Shown here: piece after piece, positions 17,134 through 26,881 of the stretch | How positions within the stretch are numbered: position 1 is the first letter of the stretch | How the letters are laid out: each line of letters starts with the position of its first letter | From: Ignavibacteriales bacterium | Lineage (GTDB): Bacteria > Bacteroidota > Ignavibacteria > Ignavibacteriales > Ignavibacteriaceae | Direction: 5' to 3' | Length of the DNA: 64,000 nt | NCBI GenBank assembly: GCA_016700155.1 | Contig: CP065001.1 | Location: forward strand, 1,364,001-1,428,000 | The notes under the pieces: generated by a model | Databases searched by the model: none | Told to the model about the DNA's origin: nothing | The model's input: the letters and a program-made list of their open reading frames with translations, nothing else | Translations under genes and position numbers: made by a program

Positions 17134-18657
17134 TCAAAGATATAATGGTCCATCCGGTCCAACGGGTAATCCCAGCCACATCCAGATGACCAGAAGCAGC
17201 GTCCAGAATATAGTCAGAAGTATTGTGTAGGGAAGCATCGTTGAAATAATAGTTCCTATTCCATATTTCTCATCATACTTTTGTGCGAAGGCAACTATCA
17301 ATGCAAAATAGCTCATCATCGGCGTGATAAGGTTTGTTACTGAATCACCGATACGGAATGCAGCTTGCGTCAAGGCCGGATGATATCCAAGCAACATAAA
17401 CATCGGAATAAAAACAGGCGCCATAATTGCCCACTTTGCAGATGCACTTCCCATAAACATATTTATAAATGCCGCAAGTATAACAAATGCAACTATAAGT
17501 GGAATTCCTGTCAGTCCTATATTTTTTAGAAAGTCGGCACCTTCAATCGCAAAGATTAAACCAAGGTTACTATACCGGAAAAAATAAACGAACTGAGCCG
17601 CAAAAAATACCAGCACTATGTAAGTTGCCATCGTCCCCATCGACTTGATAATATGTTTCATCAGGTCTTTATCATTCTTGATTGATTTTACTACCCAGCC
17701 GTAAACTAGTCCGGGGATAAAAAAAAGAAGAAGTATTCCTGTGATTATTCCATCAAAAAAAGGTGAATGAAGGACTTCTTTAGTTTCAGGATTTCTGAAT
17801 AGTCCATTTTCAGGAATTATCGATAACGCAAGTAGAATGGTGAGGACTAAAGCGGAGACACCAGCCCACCTTAATCCTTTTTTTTCGGACGGTGAGATCT
17901 GGTCAAGAGGGAGTTTTTCAGCATTGCCGGTATAAGTTTTTAGTCTCGGTTCAACAATTTTTTCCGTCACCCACGTACCGACTATAACTACAACAAAAGC
18001 GGAAACAAACATAAAATAAATATTGACGGCAGCATTAATTTTAATTTCCGGATTAATTATCTGTGCTGCTGATTGTGAAAGTCCCGCAAGAATTGGTTCT
18101 ACAGAACCGATCATAAGATTAGCACCAAACCCACCGCTTACACCGCAGAATGCAGCCGCAAGTCCAGCCATTGGATGTCTGCCTAAAGCATAAAAAACCA
18201 GAGCACCTAATGGGATAAGGATAACATAACCCGCTTCTGAAGCAAGATGTGAAAGGATACCAGCGAGTACAAGTGTTCCTGTAATTAATTTTTTAGGTGC
18301 ATTGAGTACAAGTGCGCGTATGAGAGAAGTGAACAACCCGGAACCTTCTGCAACGCCGATGCCGATCATTACAGCAAGTACATAACCGAGTGGAGGAAAG
18401 TTCACAAAGTTTGCTGTAATGTTTGTATAAATCCATCGCAGACCATCTTCACTAAGCAGACTGTTCACCGAAATTATGGAATCATTAGCGGGATGTGTAA
18501 CCTGCCAGTTAAGTGTTTTACCTAACCAGGATAGTGCTGCAACCAGCACCGCAAGCAGTCCAAACAATGACGCCGGATGAGGAAGTTTATTCCCGACAAT
18601 TTCTATATAATCAAGTGATTTGTTAAATAACCTGCCTGCAAGCGATCCGGTTTTCAA
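17134..18657 (-). CDS. abgT: AbgT-family transporter
   Basis: A 507-residue polytopic membrane protein with about a dozen hydrophobic segments. Family marks are NKLPHPASLFGLLA near residue 22, PPLGYVLAVMIGIGVAEGSG, ILSHLASEAGYVILIPLGA and the C-terminal 'GDSVTNLITPMMSYF'. AbgT proteins import p-aminobenzoyl-glutamate or export sulfonamides; which applies here cannot be told. The start is TTG, 5 nt after a strong AGGAGG, the best Shine-Dalgarno among the minus-strand genes nearby. It is a single gene convergent with tRNA-Asp. Confidence 0.9.
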   Translation of the reverse strand: MKTGSLAGRLFNKSLDYIEIVGNKLPHPASLFGLLAVLVAALSWLGKTLNWQVTHPANDSIISVNSLLSEDGLRWIYTNITANFVNFPPLGYVLAVMIGIGVAEGSGLFTSLIRALVLNAPKKLITGTLVLAGILSHLASEAGYVILIPLGALVFYALGRHPMAGLAAAFCGVSGGFGANLMIGSVEPILAGLSQSAAQIINPEIKINAAVNIYFMFVSAFVVVIVGTWVTEKIVEPRLKTYTGNAEKLPLDQISPSEKKGLRWAGVSALVLTILLALSIIPENGLFRNPETKEVLHSPFFDGIITGILLLFFIPGLVYGWVVKSIKNDKDLMKHIIKSMGTMATYIVLVFFAAQFVYFFRYSNLGLIFAIEGADFLKNIGLTGIPLIVAFVILAAFINMFMGSASAKWAIMAPVFIPMFMLLGYHPALTQAAFRIGDSVTNLITPMMSYFALIVAFAQKYDEKYGIGTIISTMLPYTILLTIFWTLLLVIWMWLGLPVGPDGPLYL

Positions 18658-18741
18658 TACATCCTCCTGAAAATTTATTGCGCAAGATAATGCATTTAGT
18701 CAATTGCAAAAAGAAATTTATTACTCCTTTTCCCGCTATTT

Positions 18742-18774
18742 AAAAACAAAAAGGCTGCTCATCACAAGCAGCCT
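18742..18774 (-). terminator. Terminator of the M12B-like protease gene
   Basis: On the minus strand an 8-bp stem AGGCTGCT/AGCAGCCT with a 7-nt loop is followed by TTTTGTTTTT, 22 nt after the protease stop codon. Confidence 0.9.
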
Positions 18775-18795
18775 CTTTAGAGGAAACGAACAATT

Positions 18796-21339
18796 TTATT
18801 TCATAAGTATCATCTTTTTTGTGGCAGAGAAAGAATTGCCGTCTTTACTTGCTGCATTCATTGTGTAATAGTAAACACCGCTGGAAAGTCCTGAAGCATT
18901 AAAATTAATTTCATGTACACCGGCAGAAAATTCTGTATTTACAATTTCAGAAATCTTTTGTCCGATAGTATTAAAAAGATTTATACTGACATCAGCATCA
19001 GCAGGCAACAGGAATTTTATTTTTGTAGAAGGGTTAAACGGGTTTGGATGATTCTGACTTAATTCAAATCTATCAGGAAGTCCGACATTAATTGAAACAA
19101 CATTCAAATACATATAACTTCCATCAAAATCGGTTTGCTTTAACCTGTAATAGTAAACACCGGTTTCAACTGATTCATCAAAGAAAGTATACGTAGATGG
19201 AGAAGTAGTTGTGCCGTTACCCTGTATAAACTTAAGCTCAGAAAAATTTTCATTGTCTGAACTTCTTTCAATTGTAAAACCTTGATTATTAGTTTCAGTG
19301 GCTGTGACCCAGTTAAGCCTTACGCCTCCAAAAACTTTTTCAGCGGTAAAAGAAGCAAGTTCAACCGGTACTCCGTCAAGGATTGTAAAATTCACATTTG
19401 AAATATCAAAGAAAATATTTCCAACTGCTTCTACTTTAATTCTTGCCTGGCTTGTTGGCAGATTGGGAAGTGTAATCGCTTCCGACCCGTCATTTGGCGT
19501 GTTTGCAAGAACAACGAAATCGAATGTCTGTCCGCCATTTGTAGAAAGTAAAATCCTTACATTAGCACAATTGACCGGAGCAATGTTTGTACTTGAAACA
19601 TCCCAGGTTATTGTTTGAACAGTGTTTCCTTCCCAGCTTACATTTGTGTTGGGTGATGTTACCACAAATGGTCCGGCTGTTCCATCAACATTAAATTGAA
19701 GCTGAGCATAATTAACTCCACCACCTCCGGCTCTGCCATCGCGGGCAACCAATCTGAAAGTCAAAGTACGTGCATATGATGGAAGTATCTCTCCTATAAC
19801 TGTTGAGTTATTTAAAAGATTTTGCAGACGTGGAAAATATCTTGTGGGAGATGCAGTCGGGTTCCACACTCTGAATATAGGCGCATTGCCTGAAGGTGCC
19901 GGCGGTGCGCCTGCAGGACCAAGATCAAACTGTTCCCATGAGTAAGTAAGCGGATCACTATTCGGATCGGTTGCAGAGCCTGTCAATGAAAACGGAGTGC
20001 TTTTGGGAATTGTAAATCCACCGGTGGGAACGGAAACAGTAGGCGCATCATTACCTGTTGCAGTTGTTACAGGACATCCGTTGCCGAGTCCTGAATTTGT
20101 GTATGCAACTATCTCATCAAAATTAATTACATGAAAATAAGGATCACTATTACTCTGGAGATTTTGTGAACCGCAAATACCGGCATAAGCCATGATTGTT
20201 GAACCGCTTCCGGGTTCATAAGCGGTTGCTGCATTTCTGTTTCCACCTGAGCAGCTGCCCGCGTTGCCGTTGAATGAATGATTACCTGCAAATTGATGTC
20301 CCATTTCGTGAGCTACGTAATCAATATCAAATGGATCACCAACCGGAGAGCCGGAACCGGTAACACCGCGTGCCTTTAATCCCGCTCTGCATATTACGCC
20401 GAGTGATGCAACACCACCGCCGCCTGTACTAAACACATGTCCAAAATCGTAATTAGCTGTGCCAATATAATTATCAATTGTCGTCTGGTTTTGACCAAGC
20501 ATTGTACTGCCGTTGTTATTTGTATACGGATCAGTGGACGCATTAGTAAAAATGAGTGTATCATTATTCGCGACTAAAACCATGCGAACGGCGACTTCTG
20601 TTTCATAAACTCCATTGACTCTGTTAACACTTGTAACGACAGCGGCTAATCCTAACGGAACTGTTCCGCCATGAAATGCGGTGTATTCACCAGTAGCAGC
20701 TACAGCGACTCTGTAAGTCCTTAGCTGAGGTCCGGTAGGTGTATCTATGTGCAAATGATTTAATGCTTCCAGTTCGGTTCTTACGTTGTCATCAATTTCA
20801 AGTGAACAATCAAAGTCTGTTCCTTCTTTTACAAAGTTCTTTGTAAAGTATGAAATGTAGTTTATCACATCGCCTTTATTATGGGGGTCAATAAAAACTC
20901 TTCCATTGGGTGAAAGTATCTGTGCATGAAAACCATGCGGCGTAACATCGAATCTTACGCTGGCAAGCTGATCATCTATTCCCTGACCTGCATAAGTTTT
21001 TATTTCAGGATATTTATCGGAAAGTTCAGGTGCCATTACAGGCGACTCAACAATTTTAAACTTTTGAAGACTTCCATCAGGCATTGGCAAAAAGATTACT
21101 GTTCTTGAAGAATTGATCTGAACTGAAAATTCCATCGGCACTGTTTTTAGAAATTCTTTCATTGATGCAACATCAAGCCTCGCAGTTCGATATGATTGCG
21201 GGATTATCAGTCTTTCACCGGTAAGTGAAATATCGGATTCATCAATAAACTGCCAGAAATTACCCTGCCTGTTTTGAGCGAAAGAATATACTGCTAACAC
21301 AAGAAACAGAACTATAAACAATTTGCTGAATTGATTCAT
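18796..21339 (-). CDS. Secreted reprolysin-like (M12B) metalloprotease with T9SS sorting domain
   Basis: An 847-residue precursor: signal peptide (MNQFSKLFIVLFLVLAVYSFAQ), propeptide-like region (about 23-200), zinc metalloprotease domain with HEMGHQFAGNHSF starting at H344 (HExxHxxGxxH), then Ig/fibronectin-like domains and a C-terminal type A T9SS sorting domain (from about residue 760: NHPNPFNPSTKIKF...GVYYYTMNA...KKMILMK). It is expected to cross the outer membrane by T9SS and be released or surface-anchored. A short Met-containing segment (STIMAYAG) after the zinc motif fits the met-turn. Monocistronic, with a strong terminator. Substrate unknown. Confidence 0.92.
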   Translation of the reverse strand: MNQFSKLFIVLFLVLAVYSFAQNRQGNFWQFIDESDISLTGERLIIPQSYRTARLDVASMKEFLKTVPMEFSVQINSSRTVIFLPMPDGSLQKFKIVESPVMAPELSDKYPEIKTYAGQGIDDQLASVRFDVTPHGFHAQILSPNGRVFIDPHNKGDVINYISYFTKNFVKEGTDFDCSLEIDDNVRTELEALNHLHIDTPTGPQLRTYRVAVAATGEYTAFHGGTVPLGLAAVVTSVNRVNGVYETEVAVRMVLVANNDTLIFTNASTDPYTNNNGSTMLGQNQTTIDNYIGTANYDFGHVFSTGGGGVASLGVICRAGLKARGVTGSGSPVGDPFDIDYVAHEMGHQFAGNHSFNGNAGSCSGGNRNAATAYEPGSGSTIMAYAGICGSQNLQSNSDPYFHVINFDEIVAYTNSGLGNGCPVTTATGNDAPTVSVPTGGFTIPKSTPFSLTGSATDPNSDPLTYSWEQFDLGPAGAPPAPSGNAPIFRVWNPTASPTRYFPRLQNLLNNSTVIGEILPSYARTLTFRLVARDGRAGGGGVNYAQLQFNVDGTAGPFVVTSPNTNVSWEGNTVQTITWDVSSTNIAPVNCANVRILLSTNGGQTFDFVVLANTPNDGSEAITLPNLPTSQARIKVEAVGNIFFDISNVNFTILDGVPVELASFTAEKVFGGVRLNWVTATETNNQGFTIERSSDNENFSELKFIQGNGTTTSPSTYTFFDESVETGVYYYRLKQTDFDGSYMYLNVVSINVGLPDRFELSQNHPNPFNPSTKIKFLLPADADVSINLFNTIGQKISEIVNTEFSAGVHEINFNASGLSSGVYYYTMNAASKDGNSFSATKKMILMK

Positions 21340-21461
21340 AACTACCTTGTAATAAGTTTATAAATGATTTTAGTTGCAGCAGAGTGGAAAATGTTGGAAT
21401 GAAATTTTCATTTCAATTCTCATTTTAATCTAAAAACAATAGAGGAGAGTTCCAAAAAAAA

Positions 21462-22274
21462 TTATTTCGGGACAATTTTATTGTCGACATACTTTCTGAC
21501 TCGATCAACATAATCTGTTTCTATACCATCAACACCAAATTCAATTGCTTCCTGTATGGCTGATTCACTCTCAACACCCCATGCTATTACTTTATACCCA
21601 TTGGACTGTGCATCCTGTACAAAAGATTTCGATAGAAAAAATCTGTGCGGCTGAAGGTAATCCGCATCAATATCAAAAATACTTCCGAAGGAGATTCCGG
21701 TGTCAACAATTAATCCAAGCCATGGAATTCTTAAAGCATAGACATAACACAGTTGTATTTCCGGCGCTATTTTTCTTAGTCTTTTAATCACATTCGGATT
21801 AAATGATTTCAAAATTGTCTGATCCTCAAGTCCGCTTCCTCTTATCATATTAACGACTCTCTGCTCGATTCCCGGATGATCGTCATCATCTGCTTTTAAT
21901 TCGATAATGATTTTTATCGAATCATTGAGCAAAGCAAGCACTTCTTTAAGAGTCGGGATTCTTTCACCGGAAAAATTTTCATCGAACCAGTTCCCCGCAT
22001 CAAGTTTCATTAATTCTTTATATGTTAACTCATCAACTTCTCCTTTTCCGTCAGTTGTCCTGTCAACAGACTCATCATGTAAAACGACTAACACACCGTC
22101 TTTAGTTTGACGCAAATCAATTTCAATTGCATCTGCACCTGATTCAATCGCCATTTTAAAAGCTGTGATCGTGTTTTCGGGGGCATACCCTGCTGCACCG
22201 AGGTGAGCAATTACTAACGGTTGAGCATGAAGTAATACTTCAAGACAAAGAAAAAGAAATATTATCTTATTCAT
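21462..22274 (-). CDS. Exported glycerophosphodiester phosphodiesterase
   Basis: A 270-residue GDPD-family enzyme with a signal peptide (cleavage near LLHA). It should split glycerophosphodiesters to glycerol-3-phosphate and an alcohol. Motifs present are PENT after the first His, AIEIDLRQTKDGVLVVLHDE with the metal ligands and DRTTDGKG. The first motif, normally H-R-G, is H24-L25-G, so the conserved Arg is Leu. This may reduce activity or mark a subfamily. The C-terminal GVDGIETDYVD is normal. It is downstream of no obvious partner. Confidence 0.88.
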   Translation of the reverse strand: MNKIIFLFLCLEVLLHAQPLVIAHLGAAGYAPENTITAFKMAIESGADAIEIDLRQTKDGVLVVLHDESVDRTTDGKGEVDELTYKELMKLDAGNWFDENFSGERIPTLKEVLALLNDSIKIIIELKADDDDHPGIEQRVVNMIRGSGLEDQTILKSFNPNVIKRLRKIAPEIQLCYVYALRIPWLGLIVDTGISFGSIFDIDADYLQPHRFFLSKSFVQDAQSNGYKVIAWGVESESAIQEAIEFGVDGIETDYVDRVRKYVDNKIVPK

Positions 22275-22415
22275 TATTTGAATGAAAACTGTTTCTGATA
22301 TTTGAATATAATAATCAGGTATACGTAAAAAAATAAAAATTTCTTGATTAACTAATCAGCATTAAGCATATTCATAGCCGTTCTCAACAATTAACAAAAC
22401 CTTTAGGAGGGTGCT

Positions 22416-22874
22416 ATGTTAAAGTTCGCGGGTGTATTTTGTTTATTTGTTATTATGATCTCAGCCACTGTTACAGCACAACAATGGAGTGCTGAACAGA
22501 CTGACGTCTGGAAAGGTGTTCAGGCTTACTGGGACGCAGGAACTTCCGGAAATGTTTCTGCTATGATGGAATACTGGGATGATTCTTATTACGGCTGGTC
22601 CTATAACAACGAAGCTCCCGGTGTTAAAGCTGATATCACAAAAGCAATGAGCTACTGGTTAAAAAAAGGAAAGGAACAGTTTCATGTTCTTACTCCTGCC
22701 AGGATTTGGGTGAATGGTGATTTTGCCTATGTGCATTACTACTACTCACAGGTAATTGAACAAGCTGACGGAACACCAATGACAGAAAAAGGTAGATGGA
22801 CTGATATACTTATGAAAAAAGGAGGGAAGTGGGTGCTGGTCGGGGATCACGGCGGAGAGATTGATGACGATTAA
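22416..22874 (+). CDS. Exported NTF2-like (DUF4440/SnoaL-type) protein
   Basis: A 152-residue protein with a signal peptide (MLKFAGVFCLFVIMISATVTAQ) and a small alpha/beta domain with 'AYWDAGTSGNVSAMMEYWDDSYYGW' and a C-terminal 'GRWTDILMKKGGKWVLVGDHGG'. This is the pattern of secreted NTF2-like DUF4440 proteins; the ligand is unknown. The AGGAGG at 22405-22410, 5 nt before the ATG, predicts strong translation. It stands alone, convergent with the next gene. Confidence 0.75.
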   Translation: MLKFAGVFCLFVIMISATVTAQQWSAEQTDVWKGVQAYWDAGTSGNVSAMMEYWDDSYYGWSYNNEAPGVKADITKAMSYWLKKGKEQFHVLTPARIWVNGDFAYVHYYYSQVIEQADGTPMTEKGRWTDILMKKGGKWVLVGDHGGEIDDD

Positions 22875-22886
22875 TTAATTTAGTAA

Positions 22887-22914
22887 GGAAGGCAGTCACT
22901 AACGGCTGCCTTCC
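22887..22914. terminator. Hairpin between convergent genes
   Basis: A perfect 9-bp stem GGAAGGCAG/CTGCCTTCC with a 10-nt loop lies between two converging stop codons. T tracts are poor on both sides, so it may be a weak bidirectional terminator. Confidence 0.55.
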
Positions 22915-22930
22915 ATTACTTGCAACAATC

Positions 22931-25900
22931 CTACTTTAACTTAAATTCAGGTATTCTTCCCGGTGTCCACGGTGCATCATACTTTTCAAGATCATCTTCA
23001 AGATTATTTATATCAACTGAATGAATCCTTTTAATTCTGTCGAGTACCGGAGGAAATTCTTCTGTTAAAATTTTATAAGCATTTTTTTCATTCATTGTAA
23101 TAGGGGACGTTGACCTGTTGTGAACATAAACAAGTATTCCAAGTCTTTCATTGAATGTCGGAGGTGAAGGCGGTGTTTCTTCAGCGCTGGGTCTGTCTGA
23201 GTCACGTCTGAATAAGAGGCTGATATCTTTCAGTTCTTTCTCTATATTTTGAGCACGAAGCATCAGGTCAGGCGGGGCGAGTGGTGTACTCAACAATGCT
23301 ATTTTAATTGCTTCAATTCTTTTCAGCAGATCATTTAAGAAATTCTCACTACCTCTTACAGTACGTAACATTTCATTAGCCTGTTTCTGGAATGCAACAA
23401 GTTCTTCTCTTTGTGCAATCGGAAGCGTGGTATTCATAAGCGGTTTTACTTTAAACTCAACGGGACTATCAAGTTCCTTTATTCCTTCTCTGCTTACAAG
23501 CGATAGTGATACTCTGTATTTGCCGGGCAGAACAAGCGTACTACTTCTTTGGTCAGCAGTGGGATTAAATTTGTCTCTGTCATTTACAGGATTAACTGAA
23601 TGATAACTTAAATCCCAAACAATCCTGTTGATTCCTTTGGAAGCAGATTTTGTGAGTTTTCTTACAACACTTCCATTTTCATCTGTAATTGTTAAGATAA
23701 CGTACGGTGCCTTTTCTTCCTTTTCCAAACGTAGTTCTTCATCAGTCGGCTGATAAATAGGTTCACCTTTTTTGAAAAGTTCTTTCTCTTTATCCTTTCT
23801 TATCTTGTTCAATGTTTTTGGAACATCCTTCAGATAAAATGAAATAACCGCACCAAACTCTGGATTAGATGCTTTGTAATAAGTATCTCCCTGACCGTAA
23901 CGACCGCCCGATTGAATATATGTCAACGCATCTTTCACAGGAAAAAGATGAGCATCTTTTTTTGTCATACTTTCATTCAGATCCCGCAAAGGAGAATAAT
24001 TATCAAGTATATAAAATCCTCTTCCGAATGTTGCCAGCACAAGATCATGTTCGCGTTTTTGTATTGCAATATCCTTAACTGAAATTGTAGGAATACCGTT
24101 CTTCAACTGTGTCCATATTTTTCCGCCGTCAGTGGTAAAGAAAATTCCAAATTCTGTTCCTGCAAAAAGTAAATCAGGATTAATAAAATCCTGTTCAATT
24201 GTATGAACGCTTCCATTCAACGGAAGATTTCCGGAGATGGAAGTCCATGATTTGCCTTTGTCATCACTTCGTAACACATAAGGTTTGAAATCATCTCTCT
24301 TTAAATTATTGAATGACGCAAACACAATATTTTCATTGAACTTTGAAGGAGCGATATCACTTACATATGTGAACTCTGGTACACCGGGAAAATCAGAAAT
24401 TTTTCTCCAGGTTTTTGCGTCTTCGGAAACCTGTATCAGTCCGTCATCCGTTCCTGCATACAAAAGATTTTCTTTAACGGGAGACTCGCTTAAAGAAATT
24501 ATCGTCCCGAAAAGAGAAGTCGATTTATCTTTGGCAACTGCATCAATACTCCAGAATTTTCCCATCACCTGCCACGTATTTCTATCAAGCTGACGTGTAA
24601 GGTCATCACTTATTCTTGTCCAGCTATCACCTCTGTCCTCACTTCTGAAAACAAAGTTAGCGGCAACATAAACTCTTTTATTATTGTGCGGGCTAATCAA
24701 GAGGGGAGTATCCCAATTCCATTTATATGTCAGTTCACCTTTTAATGGTTCAGGACGAATATCAATTGCTTCACCACTCTTGCGGTCATAACGTACCATG
24801 TTTCCGTACTGTGCTTCAGCATAAACTATGTTAGGATTCTCGGGATCGACAGCAGTCCAAAACCCGTCACCACCATTTGTAACGAACCAGTCATTATTAA
24901 CAATTCCATCGGAACTGATTGTTTGTGAAGGTCCGCCCATGCTGTTATTATCCTGCGTACCGCCGTAGACATAATAGAATGGATAGCTGTTATCAACATT
25001 AACCCTGTAAAACTGGGTGATGGGAAGATTCTCTTTAAAATCGAAACTGGCACCGCAATCAAACGATTCATAAATGCCGCCGTCACCTCCAATCATGAAA
25101 TGATCGGGGTTACCGGGATTAATCCACATAGCGTGATCATCAACATGCCTGTTCTTTGAGTTGATGGGCTTCCATGTTTTACCGGCATCAAGTGAAACTT
25201 TTGATACAACCTCTAACGAATAAATCTTATCCACATTTTTAGGGTCGCACACAATTTCATTAAAGTATTGTCCGGAAGAAGTATAATCACTCATCTTTTC
25301 CCATGTAGCACCACGGTTCACCGATCTGAAAAAACCACCTTTATCTTCAGCCGCTTCAAGAATAATATAAAGGACATCCGGATTAACAGGAGAGACAACT
25401 ATATCCATTCCGCCTAAATCAACTTTAGGTAAACCGCTCATTATCTTATCCCAGTTCTCACCACCATCAACAGATTTATAAACTGCAGTTTCGGGTCCGC
25501 CGCCGATTTTTGTGAATACATGTCTTCTTCGTTGTTCAGAAGTTGCGTACATCACGTCAGGATTTCTTGGATCGAATGCGAGGTTGTTAACCCCGGTATG
25601 CTCACTGATATCTAAAACCTTTTTCCATGTTTTTCCGCCGTCAACAGTTTTGTATAATCCTCTCTCACCACCGGGTCCCCATGCCGAGCCTTCAGCAGCG
25701 ACAAAAACTATATTCGAATTTCTTGGGTCAATAATAATTTCACCAATCTGCCGGGATTCTTTTAATCCCATATTTTTCCATGACTTTCCGCCATCAACAG
25801 ATTTATAAACACCGTCACCATACCCTAAGGCTCTCTGATGATTATTTTCACCAGTACCAGCCCAGACAACAAACGGGTTGTTAGGATCAAGTGCCAGGCA

Positions 25901-26194
25901 GCCGATTGAGTAAGATCCGTGATTATCAAATATCGGTTCGAAGGTAGTGCCTGCATTATTTGTTTTCCAGATGTTACCGCTTGCAACAGCAACGTAATAC
26001 TCACTGAAATTATTCGGATTAACAGCAAAGTCTGCAATTCTGCCTGAACAGAAAGCAGGACCTATGTTCCGCCATTTCAATCCGCCTACCAGATCTGAAA
26101 GCGATGAATCTTTTTTCTCATCATCATTTTGAGCAAATGAAATTGAACCGGCAGCAACTACCAGTAAAAACAGTATCGGAAATATTTTTTTCAT
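22931..26194 (-). CDS. Exported sortilin/BNR beta-propeller protein (VPS10-like)
   Basis: A 1087-residue precursor with signal peptide (MKKIFPILFLLVVAAGSISFAQ) followed by many BNR-type repeats of the form 'GVYKSVDGGKSWKNMG', 'GLYKTVDGGKTWKKV', 'VFRSEDRGDSWTRIS'. They form two propeller domains over residues 30-740. The C-terminal 340 residues carry a Lys/Glu-rich part and an Ig-like 'GKYRVSLSL' segment. Such proteins are abundant in Bacteroidota and are sometimes annotated as glycosyl hydrolases; catalytic residues are not clear. There is no T9SS tail. The start is set at the Met of the signal peptide; an upstream in-frame ATG at 26236 adds a non-signal stretch. Confidence 0.85.
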   Translation of the reverse strand: MKKIFPILFLLVVAAGSISFAQNDDEKKDSSLSDLVGGLKWRNIGPAFCSGRIADFAVNPNNFSEYYVAVASGNIWKTNNAGTTFEPIFDNHGSYSIGCLALDPNNPFVVWAGTGENNHQRALGYGDGVYKSVDGGKSWKNMGLKESRQIGEIIIDPRNSNIVFVAAEGSAWGPGGERGLYKTVDGGKTWKKVLDISEHTGVNNLAFDPRNPDVMYATSEQRRRHVFTKIGGGPETAVYKSVDGGENWDKIMSGLPKVDLGGMDIVVSPVNPDVLYIILEAAEDKGGFFRSVNRGATWEKMSDYTSSGQYFNEIVCDPKNVDKIYSLEVVSKVSLDAGKTWKPINSKNRHVDDHAMWINPGNPDHFMIGGDGGIYESFDCGASFDFKENLPITQFYRVNVDNSYPFYYVYGGTQDNNSMGGPSQTISSDGIVNNDWFVTNGGDGFWTAVDPENPNIVYAEAQYGNMVRYDRKSGEAIDIRPEPLKGELTYKWNWDTPLLISPHNNKRVYVAANFVFRSEDRGDSWTRISDDLTRQLDRNTWQVMGKFWSIDAVAKDKSTSLFGTIISLSESPVKENLLYAGTDDGLIQVSEDAKTWRKISDFPGVPEFTYVSDIAPSKFNENIVFASFNNLKRDDFKPYVLRSDDKGKSWTSISGNLPLNGSVHTIEQDFINPDLLFAGTEFGIFFTTDGGKIWTQLKNGIPTISVKDIAIQKREHDLVLATFGRGFYILDNYSPLRDLNESMTKKDAHLFPVKDALTYIQSGGRYGQGDTYYKASNPEFGAVISFYLKDVPKTLNKIRKDKEKELFKKGEPIYQPTDEELRLEKEEKAPYVILTITDENGSVVRKLTKSASKGINRIVWDLSYHSVNPVNDRDKFNPTADQRSSTLVLPGKYRVSLSLVSREGIKELDSPVEFKVKPLMNTTLPIAQREELVAFQKQANEMLRTVRGSENFLNDLLKRIEAIKIALLSTPLAPPDLMLRAQNIEKELKDISLLFRRDSDRPSAEETPPSPPTFNERLGILVYVHNRSTSPITMNEKNAYKILTEEFPPVLDRIKRIHSVDINNLEDDLEKYDAPWTPGRIPEFKLK

Positions 26195-26271
26195 AATTAC
26201 CCGGGAAATATTAAATGTGAAATTAATTAAGTGCATTTTTATGTATGAATTTTTGATTGTTTATTTTTTTG

Positions 26272-26279
26272 CAAATCTA
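26272..26279 (-). promoter_or_regulatory. Candidate -7 element for the beta-propeller gene
   Basis: On the minus strand TAGATTTG matches TAnnTTTG about 78 nt upstream of the start. No TTG is found at the expected -33 distance, so support is partial. Confidence 0.35.
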
Positions 26280-26380
26280 ATGATGATTCACAAATCATAC
26301 TATAAAAAAATGATTTATGGTTATGATTACCTCAATTTTTCTTCATTCAATATTGGATAAAGTAAAAGGGACAAACTTAT

Positions 26381-26881
26381 ATGACTTCACTTAAACCGGG
26401 CGATCTGGTTTTATTCTCTCATACAAGGTTTTTTGACAAACTCGTGAGGTGGTTCACAAACTCCGAGTTTTCTCATGCCGGAATCGTATATGAAATAGGA
26501 GAAAAATATATTTTAGTAGGAGAAGCGTGGGGAACCGGTTTTGATATACGCAAAAGAAGAGTAAAGGAAATATACTCCTGTCGCGTCCGAAGATCTTCAA
26601 TTGATCTTGTTGATGTGTTGCCTGTGATTAAAAAGTATGTCGGTTCACCTTATGATAAACTGAACATTTTTGGATTAGTGTTTTATAAATACTTTAGGAT
26701 AAAGTTTTTTGAAACATCCGCTAATAATCTTACCTGCAGTGAGGCTTCGGCAAGATTTTTTTATGACTCAAGTAACAAAGGAATTAATTTCGAAAAGGAA
26801 TTCAGCAAACCATATGATTACATAACCCCCGCTGATCTTAGTCTGTCAAACCAGCTTTACGACCTTGACATTCACCTTTGA
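26381..26881 (+). CDS. YiiX/NlpC-P60-like cysteine peptidase-fold protein
   Basis: A 166-residue soluble protein with LKPGDLVLFSH, then SEFSHAGIVYEIGEKYILVGEAWG and a late conserved Cys in LTCSEASARFF. This resembles the permuted NlpC/P60 (YiiX/YebB, Orthopox G1-like) layout, where His of SHAGI and the downstream Cys form the active site. Members are putative amidases or peptidases with unknown substrates. No signal peptide. Its stop directly abuts the stop of the opposite-strand gene. Confidence 0.7.
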   Translation: MTSLKPGDLVLFSHTRFFDKLVRWFTNSEFSHAGIVYEIGEKYILVGEAWGTGFDIRKRRVKEIYSCRVRRSSIDLVDVLPVIKKYVGSPYDKLNIFGLVFYKYFRIKFFETSANNLTCSEASARFFYDSSNKGINFEKEFSKPYDYITPADLSLSNQLYDLDIHL

